Assembly (NCBI GenBank): GCA_020026075.1
Contig: JAHHQZ010000041.1
Location: 1-10,886 of the forward strand
Source: Actinobacillus sp.
GTDB lineage: Bacteria > Pseudomonadota > Gammaproteobacteria > Enterobacterales > Pasteurellaceae
Direction: 5' to 3'
DNA length: 10,886 bases
The position numbers and the translations under genes were made by a program. Shown one piece after another: positions 1-4,957 of the stretch. Under the pieces are notes generated by a model, which searched no databases, was not told the origin of the DNA, and saw nothing but the letters and a program-made list of their open reading frames with translations. Numbering within the stretch: the stretch's first letter is position 1; each line of letters starts with the position of its first letter.

Positions 1-54
1 AAATCTGCACCTTAATTAGTTGACTGGTTAGTCCAACTTTTGGGGTGCAGATCA
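1..54 (-). mobile_element. Terminus of an IS3-family (IS150-group-like) insertion sequence, left edge
   Basis: These 54 bases are the exact reverse complement of the last 54 bases of the window. Read on the minus strand the segment begins TGATCTGCACCCC followed by AAAAGTTGGA, which resembles the terminal inverted repeat of IS150-group elements (TG end, CTGCACCC, then GTTGGAC). The outer end lies at base 54 and the element continues leftward out of the window, so no transposase is visible. The terminus is itself an imperfect palindrome: ATCTGCACC pairs with GGTGCAGAT, and AGTTGGACT pairs with AGTCAACT. The stop codon of the Rnm-like gene lies 42 bp inside. The family assignment rests on the terminal sequence alone. 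Confidence 0.75.
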
Positions 55-96
55 GAGCTGGGGTGTTTTTTATAGCAACTTTATCTCGCAAATTCC

Positions 97-921
97 TTAA
101 GTTACAAAACATTCCCATACAGGCTGAGCGCCTTCCTGCAAAACAAGATCTCGACCTAAATCGCACCAAGCGGATATAAAATGAAAATCCGATCCCACGC
201 TCGCTTGCAAGCTTTCTTGCAAGGCTAATTGATGCAAAAATTGGCGTTGTTCTGAATTTTGGTTGCAACCTGCAACTTCCATTGCTCCACCGCCACAGCA
301 AGCAAAATCACTAGCAATACGGCGAATTTGATTGCGTGAAAAATTATACCGCAAGGGGTGAGCGAACACCGCCACACCGCCTGCTTGACGAATAATCGCC
401 ACAGCGTCTGCCATTTCGCACCATTGGGTTTTCACATAACCTGCCTTACCCACACCAAGATAGCGTTTGAATGCCTGTTTCATATCTTTGGCTTTGCCGA
501 TTTCGATTAAATAACGTGCATAGTGTGCGCGAGTTACTTCCCCTGCGGTGTATTTTTGAGAGTTTTCAAACGCATTGGGAATACCTGCATTGGCTAAACG
601 TTCGCCGATTTGCTCCGCTCGTTGTTGGCGTAACGCTTGCTGTTTTTTTAGAAAATCCAGCATAGGCTGGAATTTTTCGTCAAAATTTAACCCTACAATA
701 TGCACGCTTTTGCCGTTCCATTGTGCAGAAATTTCCACCCCTGAAATAAGTTGAATGCCGTGCTGCATTGCCGCATTTTTTGCCTCACGAATGCCCTGCA
801 CAGTGTCGTGGTCCGTCAACGCAAGCGTTGTAACACCACGAGCGGCAGCACGTTCCACCAGCTCCGTTGGCGAAAGTTGTCCATCCGATGCCGTGCTGTG
901 GCAATGTAAATCCACCCTCAT
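97..921 (-). CDS. rnm: PHP-domain phosphoesterase, RNase AM (Rnm/YciV/TrpH) family
   Basis: A 274-residue protein of the PHP metal-dependent phosphoesterase superfamily, closest in layout to E. coli Rnm (YciV, also called TrpH; about 290 aa). That enzyme is a cytoplasmic 5'-3' exoribonuclease that trims short RNAs and rRNA 5' ends. The PHP metal-site residues are all present: HCH at 6-8, D13, DHD at 37-39, E63 in GVEIS, H74, H188 in AHPLR, and D245/H247 in SDFH. No signal peptide or membrane segment is seen. The ATG directly follows the TAA of the upstream gene with no base between, so translation is probably coupled; it is the last gene of the cluster. No hairpin terminator is visible in the 42 bp before the IS end. 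A motif-like repeat lies inside the gene at 665-688. Family assignment is secure; the exact RNA substrate is inferred from E. coli. Confidence 0.9.
   Translation of the reverse strand: MRVDLHCHSTASDGQLSPTELVERAAARGVTTLALTDHDTVQGIREAKNAAMQHGIQLISGVEISAQWNGKSVHIVGLNFDEKFQPMLDFLKKQQALRQQRAEQIGERLANAGIPNAFENSQKYTAGEVTRAHYARYLIEIGKAKDMKQAFKRYLGVGKAGYVKTQWCEMADAVAIIRQAGGVAVFAHPLRYNFSRNQIRRIASDFACCGGGAMEVAGCNQNSEQRQFLHQLALQESLQASVGSDFHFISAWCDLGRDLVLQEGAQPVWECFVT
665..688 (+). repeat. Uptake-signal-like motif, site 1
   Basis: GGCTGGAATTTT (665-676), six free bases, then AAATTT (683-688). It lies inside the Rnm-like gene, opposite to the coding strand. Full match to the proposed 24-nt motif. Confidence 0.75.
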
Positions 922-1368
922 TTAAGCAAAACCATTCGGCACATCACGCACAGGCTGCGGAGCAAGGGTTGTGGGTAGCAATTCGATTTCATTCAAGTTG
1001 AGCAAACGATGTTCAGCACTGATGAACACATAACTCGCCACGAGAAAATCCAACGGCGTTTTCACATAAACATCGCTTACAGCCTGATCCGCTAGGCCGG
1101 AATTTTTTAAGGAAAAATGATAGGGAAACGGCGTGTTTTTATCCGCTTGCTCCGACAGGGTTTGCAAAAGCAGGGACACCAACGCCAAGCCTTGCTGATC
1201 GGCAAAAATTTCCACGTTAAATTGCCCTGTGTAAGCCTCAATCAACAGGCTTTCAGCACTGCTGGTAATGGAAAATGCCCCTGCTTGCACATTAAAAGGT
1301 GCTAATTGTGCATTGAATAAATCATCCGTAGGAAGTTCAGTTTCAAGTTTTTTGGTTAAATTTTGCAT
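922..1368 (-). CDS. Small conserved-looking protein of unknown function
   Basis: A 148-residue protein I cannot assign to a family. I chose the ATG at 1368 (MQNLTKKLE) over an in-frame ATG nine codons upstream. An AGGA ribosome-binding site sits just before 1368, and the upstream choice would run into the preceding gene. The protein is acidic and probably soluble: no signal peptide and no clear membrane helix. It has alternating hydrophobic stretches (about residues 40-75 and 105-130) and a proline-rich tail (TTLAPQPVRDVP). It starts 8 bp after the stop of the nuclease gene and ends exactly where the Rnm-like gene begins, so the three are almost certainly co-transcribed. The tight packing argues it is a real gene. 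A role in nucleic-acid turnover is only a guess from its neighbours. Confidence 0.75.
   Translation of the reverse strand: MQNLTKKLETELPTDDLFNAQLAPFNVQAGAFSITSSAESLLIEAYTGQFNVEIFADQQGLALVSLLLQTLSEQADKNTPFPYHFSLKNSGLADQAVSDVYVKTPLDFLVASYVFISAEHRLLNLNEIELLPTTLAPQPVRDVPNGFA
1095..1118 (+). repeat. Uptake-signal-like motif, site 2
   Basis: GGCCGGAATTTT, six bases, AAAAAT. It lies inside the small gene of unknown function. Full match with C in the variable Y position. Confidence 0.7.
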
Positions 1369-1376
1369 AATAAATC

Positions 1377-2340
1377 CTAATGTATGGGTTTCCATTTAAA
1401 GAAAGTACCACGTTTGCGCTGTACTTTTTCGTTTAATGATGGAAAAACTCGAATGTGTGCCAGTTGTTGAAAGCGTGCCAAACTGAGCAGTTGTACACTA
1501 TGGCTATCATCATTTGGGCTAAGCACGACCACTGCTTGGTTGATTTTTGGCACATAAATGGCTTTTGCTATAAATTGCGGAATATACACGTTATGTTCGC
1601 CGATGGTTTTGATACGTGCTGGAATTTTGCCGTTCACCGCCTCATACACTGGCATTGTTACCACGAAAATGCTGCCGTAACGCTGTGCTAATTGACGGGT
1701 GATTTCCTCTACTTTCGCCCAAGTTTTGCGGTTATTCTCGCCACTTTGCGGCACCATATTAGCCAAAGAAAACGATTGATACTGTTCTTGTGCCGTCGCC
1801 ATATCGGCATTCGGTGCCAAATGCCCACGATCGTAGCCTGAATTTTGGTAATCTTGTAGCGTTGCACTTTGGCTTTCCGTTAGGCGAGAATCAGGGTGAA
1901 AAGGGTTGATGCGTTCAATTTTCTTCGCCGCACGAATGCGTTTCGCCGTTAAGTGTTCAGCACTGTAAAGATTTGATTTTGAAATAAAACTCACTCGCCC
2001 TGCATAAGCGTAATTACACAAAATTTTGCTTTCCTGTACCATTTTTTTTATTTCAATGATGGGGGCGTGGTTTTCGTATAAATTTAATGCACAAGTACCG
2101 CCTTCATCATTGTAATTATGAGGATTGAGATTTGAAGAATGGCTTTTGTGGCGAGATTTATCCCCTAGCCAATCACGAGGAATAAACTGTTTTGAGATAT
2201 ATAGTCTGCTGGCTCACTACTTGGCGAATTATCCCTCTCCAATCAACATAGCCATTGCTGAAATAACCAGCAAAACCGAGAATAATAATTAGAATAATGG
2301 ATTTAAATTTTTTTGAAGTATGAGATTTCTTGCGTGCCAT
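1377..2340 (-). pseudogene. DNA/RNA non-specific endonuclease (NUC1/endonuclease G type), frameshifted
   Basis: The intact reading frame from 2042 downward (221 codons) encodes the beta-beta-alpha-metal nuclease core: DRGHLAPNADM with catalytic His 74 of that frame, then NMVPQ and an N/W/E metal-site helix (N95, N104, W108, E113). The frame stays open upstream of 2042 but runs out near 2215 without a start. A second frame starts at the ATG at 2340: a basic N-terminus (MARKKSHTSKKFK), one membrane segment (about residues 12-28), then a stop at 2173-2175. The two overlap at a TATATAT run (2197-2203). Adding one TA there joins them as ...QQTIYISKQFIPRDW..., a single protein of 321 aa with an N-terminal anchor. 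The ATG at 2042 has no ribosome-binding site, so the core alone is unlikely to be made well. The cause could be true loss of function, a slipped-strand variant, or a sequencing error. The family's role is cleaving DNA or RNA outside the cytoplasm. Confidence 0.8.
1617..1628 (+). repeat. Uptake-signal-like motif, site 3 (core only)
   Basis: TGCTGGAATTTT inside the nuclease reading frame. The second A/T block is absent (CACCGC instead). Confidence 0.45.
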
Positions 2341-2400
2341 TGTGTGTGATTCATCATAAAGAAGGCCAGTTATAATACGCACTTTTCCAGTAAAAAGGTA

Positions 2401-2424
2401 GACTGGAATTTTTGCAGAAATTTT
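2401..2424 (+). repeat. Uptake-signal-like motif, site 4
   Basis: GACTGGAATTTT, six bases, AATTTT. It is intergenic, between the nuclease gene and the PTS operon. The preceding CCAGT can pair with its ACTGG. Confidence 0.7.
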
Positions 2425-2511
2425 GTTGCCATAAAAAACACCGATTCTACCTTATTCTATCTATCAAAGTTCTATAAAGGTCTCGTTAATACGGTTATTA
2501 CCAATTAGCAC

Positions 2512-2539
2512 TTGATCTACCCACACCTCGCTGTATACT
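2512..2539 (+). promoter_or_regulatory. Probable sigma-70 promoter of the PTS operon
   Basis: A -35 element TTGATC (2512-2517) and a -10 element TATACT (2534-2539) are separated by 16 bp. Transcription would begin near 2546, about 34 bases before the IIB start codon, which is preceded by a GAGG ribosome-binding site. I see no clear CRP or other operator palindrome around it. Confidence 0.55.
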
Positions 2540-2579
2540 AGCCGACGTTTTTTTATCAACCAACTTATGAGGTATTCGT

Positions 2580-2852
2580 ATGAAAAAAGTACTTGTCGTC
2601 TGTGGTAATGGATTAGGCACATCACTTATGATGGAAATGGCGGTAAAAGACGTATTAGCCAAAATTGGCGCAACCGCCGATGTTAGCCACGAAGATCTGT
2701 CTTCGGCAATGTCTAGCCAAGCTGATATTTGGGTCGCCGCCAATGATGTAGCAAACCAATTAAAAGATGCAGGCAAACAAAATATTGTTAGCCTAACCAA
2801 TATTTTTGATAAAGCCGCTTTGGAGCAACAACTAGCGGTTTTTTTTAATTAG
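2580..2852 (+). CDS. ulaB: PTS system ascorbate-type EIIB component (UlaB/SgaB-like)
   Basis: A 90-residue cytoplasmic phosphocarrier. The start MKKVLVVCGNGLGTS is the signature of the lactose/ascorbate-type IIB fold: Cys8 is the phosphorylated residue and the following GNGLGTS loop binds the phosphate. Its length and sequence resemble E. coli UlaB (about 100 aa, CGNGQGSS loop). It accepts phosphate from the IIA protein encoded third in the operon and passes it to sugar bound in the IIC transporter. GAGG sits eight bases before the ATG, and the gene ends 8 bp before the IIC start. It lies first in the operon, unlike E. coli where the IIC gene comes first. The class call is firm; ascorbate as the substrate is less certain. 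Confidence 0.85.
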   Translation: MKKVLVVCGNGLGTSLMMEMAVKDVLAKIGATADVSHEDLSSAMSSQADIWVAANDVANQLKDAGKQNIVSLTNIFDKAALEQQLAVFFN

Positions 2853-2860
2853 AGGGAACT

Positions 2861-4117
2861 ATGCAAGCATTCTTTGAATTTATGCTGGGAATCTTGAAAG
2901 AACCCGCAGTAATGGTTGGTTTAATCGCTTTCGTTGGGCTAAGTGTGCAACGTGTTGGCATATCTACCCTACTAAAAGGTACAATTAAAACCGTTTTAGG
3001 CTATTTAATTTTAGGTTTTGGGGCTGGGGCCTTAATTGGTGCATTAGGTAACTTTTCAGCCGTATTTACAGAAGCGTTTTCCATTACTGGCGTTGTACCA
3101 AATAACGAGGCTATTGTAGCGATTGCACAAAAATCCTTTGGCTATGAAATGGCGTTGATTATGTTTTTTGCCTTCATCGTCAACATTTTATTGGCTCGTT
3201 TCACTCCCCTAAAATATATTTTCTTAACAGGACACCACACAATGTTTATGTCTATGCTGGTAGCTGTCATTTTGTCTACTGCTAACATTAAAGGGGTTAC
3301 ATTGGTGGTTTTAGGTGCTGTAATTGTTGGTAGTTTAATGGTCATAATGCCAGCCATTGCCCAACCTTATACAAAAAAAGTAATGCAAACTGATCAACTA
3401 GCAATGGGGCATTTTTCAACACTTTCTTATGTCATTTCTGCATTTGTCGCAAGCAAAGTGGGCAATAAATCGCAATCAACAGAAGATTTAAATGTGCCAA
3501 AAAGTCTAATGTTCTTACGAGATACCCCTGTTGCCATTGCTGTTACAATGACTGTCTTTTTCTTAATTGCTTCACTTTTTGCTGGACGTACCTTCGTTGA
3601 GCAACTTTCCAATGGCCAAAATTGGATCGTATTCACCATTATCCAATCCTTTATTTTTGCAGGTGGTGTTTACATTGTTTTACAAGGGGTAAAAATGTTC
3701 ATTGCTGAAATCGTACCAGCATTTAAAGGGATTTCCGATAAGCTCGTACCCAATGCTAAACCTGCCTTAGATTGCCCTATGGTATTTCCGTATGCACCGA
3801 ATGCCGTATTGATCGGTTTTCTATCATCTTTCGCTGCGGGAATTTTAGTAATGGGCATTCAAGCGAGTATGGGTTGGACAGTTATCGTTGCTGGCGTAGT
3901 TCCACATTTTTTTGTGGGTGGTGCATCAGGGGTTTATGGAAACACAATGGGAGGCTTACGAGGAGCGATCGCTGGTGCGTTTACGCAAGGTATTGTTATC
4001 TCTATTTTGCCAATGTTACTGCTCCCTGTTTTAAGTAACCTAGGTTTCCAAGCAACCACGTTTGCAGATTCTGATTTCGGTGTTGTTGGACTTCTTTTAG
4101 GGTGGATCGTATCGTGA
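2861..4117 (+). CDS. ulaA: PTS system ascorbate-type EIIC membrane transporter (UlaA/SgaT-like)
   Basis: A 418-residue polytopic inner-membrane protein with about ten hydrophobic segments, of the EIIC-GAT/UlaA family (E. coli UlaA is about 465 aa; here the C-terminus is shorter). Family landmarks: KGTIKT at 39-44, FLTGHH at 121-126, MGHF at 182-185, LDCP at 303-306 followed by APNAV at 312-316, and VPHFF at 347-351. H125, H184 and D304 match UlaA positions H135, H194 and D314, as I remember that sequence. Positions matching its T86 and Q139 appear changed (near N82 and F129). It carries the substrate across the membrane while IIB phosphorylates it. An AGAGGGA ribosome-binding site precedes the ATG. 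The stop codon overlaps the IIA start. No dispersed-motif core lies in this gene, only a one-mismatch copy near 3837. Confidence 0.88.
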   Translation: MQAFFEFMLGILKEPAVMVGLIAFVGLSVQRVGISTLLKGTIKTVLGYLILGFGAGALIGALGNFSAVFTEAFSITGVVPNNEAIVAIAQKSFGYEMALIMFFAFIVNILLARFTPLKYIFLTGHHTMFMSMLVAVILSTANIKGVTLVVLGAVIVGSLMVIMPAIAQPYTKKVMQTDQLAMGHFSTLSYVISAFVASKVGNKSQSTEDLNVPKSLMFLRDTPVAIAVTMTVFFLIASLFAGRTFVEQLSNGQNWIVFTIIQSFIFAGGVYIVLQGVKMFIAEIVPAFKGISDKLVPNAKPALDCPMVFPYAPNAVLIGFLSSFAAGILVMGIQASMGWTVIVAGVVPHFFVGGASGVYGNTMGGLRGAIAGAFTQGIVISILPMLLLPVLSNLGFQATTFADSDFGVVGLLLGWIVS

Positions 4118-4560
4118 ATTTAAAAGAACTTGTGGGCGACAATATTCTTATTGTACAGGAACGCCCAAGTAGTGTAGAAAATGCAATAAATACAATGGGC
4201 TCCCTATTATTGGAACGCCGTAATATTGAGCCAAATTATTTGCAGGCGATCAAAAATACGCACAATGAAATTGGTGCTTATTATGTATTGGCTCCCAAAA
4301 TAGCAATGCCTCACGCACGCCCTGAAGATGGTGTAAATAAGGCAGGTTTGCAAGTTACCATTTTTAAGAATGGTGCAGATTTAGAAAGTACTGATAATGG
4401 CGATGTGTATCTTGCCATTATGCTTGCAGCCAAAGATGCTGAAAATCACTTACAAACCATTACAAAATTAGCCACACTATTTCAAAATGAACAGGATATT
4501 GAGCATTTAATCGTTGCTCAGAATGCTGTGGAAGTAGCGGATATACTTGCGAATTACTAA
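4114..4560 (+). CDS. ulaC: PTS system ascorbate-type EIIA component (UlaC-like)
   Basis: A 148-residue cytoplasmic phosphocarrier of the fructose/mannitol IIA family (PTS EIIA type 2). The active-site His67 lies in APKIAMPHARPEDG, matching APGLAMPHGRPEEG in E. coli UlaC (about 154 aa). HPr-phosphate would charge this histidine, which then charges Cys8 of the IIB protein. I chose the GTG at 4114, giving MNLKEL. An AGGGTGG ribosome-binding site lies eight bases before it, the GTG overlaps the TGA of the IIC gene (GTGA), and the start aligns with that of UlaC. An upstream in-frame GTG at 4102 would add four residues and lies inside the ribosome-binding site region. The overlap implies translational coupling. 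It is the last gene of the operon, 11 bp before the terminator. Confidence 0.87.
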   Translation: MNLKELVGDNILIVQERPSSVENAINTMGSLLLERRNIEPNYLQAIKNTHNEIGAYYVLAPKIAMPHARPEDGVNKAGLQVTIFKNGADLESTDNGDVYLAIMLAAKDAENHLQTITKLATLFQNEQDIEHLIVAQNAVEVADILANY

Positions 4561-4571
4561 TCGACTACCAT

Positions 4572-4601
4572 AAAAAAGCCGCTTATAAAAGCGGCTTTTT
4601 T
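4572..4601. terminator. Bidirectional rho-independent terminator between the PTS operon and ihfA
   Basis: A perfect inverted repeat: 13-base arms at 4572-4584 and 4589-4601 (core GCCGCTT / AAGCGGC) around an ATAA loop. Runs of six A on one side and six T on the other put a U-tract behind the hairpin on either strand. It can end the plus-strand PTS transcript and the minus-strand pheS-pheT-ihfA transcript, whose last stop codon lies five bases away. Confidence 0.93.
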
Positions 4602-4606
4602 ACTGC

Positions 4607-4948
4607 TTAAAGATCAACAGGAACGGATTTTTCTACACGTTTACGCAATTTTTGACCTGATTTAAACACTACCACACGACGTGCTTTTACAGGAATACTT
4701 TCACCTGTTTTAGGGTTACGACCTGGACGTGCCGTTTTTTGACGCAATTCGAAATTACCAAAGCCTGAAAGCTTAATATTTTCGCCACGGGAAAGGGTGG
4801 CACGTAGAGCATCAAAAAATGTTTCCACAAAATGCTTAGCTTGAGCTTGTGGAATGCGTGGGTCGATAAATGGAAATTCCTCACGACGTTCATCGCATAA
4901 TAAATCTGCTACCTTATCGGCTAAATTCTGTTTCGTAATGGTGGCCAT
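4607..4948 (-). CDS. ihfA: Integration host factor alpha subunit, with an insertion
   Basis: A 113-residue HU/IHF-family DNA-bending protein. The C-terminal two-thirds is typical IHF alpha: KLSGFGNFELR, RPGRNPKTGE (intercalating Pro79) and ARRVVVFKSGQKLR. IHF binds specific sites as an alpha/beta heterodimer and bends DNA sharply for recombination, transcription and replication. Position after pheT is the same as in E. coli, which supports IhfA rather than HU or IhfB. The protein is longer than the usual 96-99 residues. Between the first helix (ADLL) and the second (AKHFVETFF) it has about 13 extra residues, DERREEFPFIDPRIPQ, where E. coli has a short GLSKRD-type turn. The frame is clean, so this is a real insertion. 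A strong GGGAGGG ribosome-binding site lies in the 9-bp gap after pheT, touching its stop codon. Confidence 0.93.
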   Translation of the reverse strand: MATITKQNLADKVADLLCDERREEFPFIDPRIPQAQAKHFVETFFDALRATLSRGENIKLSGFGNFELRQKTARPGRNPKTGESIPVKARRVVVFKSGQKLRKRVEKSVPVDL

Positions 4949-4957
4949 AGTCCCTCC

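Noticed and set aside
2343..2360. TGTGTGTGATTCATCAT as a CRP site for the PTS operon
   Set aside because: Only one half-site matches and it lies about 200 bp upstream of the proposed transcript start.
2383..2399. AAAAGTGCG followed by TATTA on the minus strand as a Hin-type uptake sequence
   Set aside because: One core base is missing (AAGTGCGGT is not complete), and it is the only near match; similar partial hits to ACAAGCGGT near 170 and 10411 also fail.
4102..4116. The GTG at 4102 as the IIA start
   Set aside because: It falls inside the ribosome-binding region for the GTG at 4114, whose product begins like E. coli UlaC.
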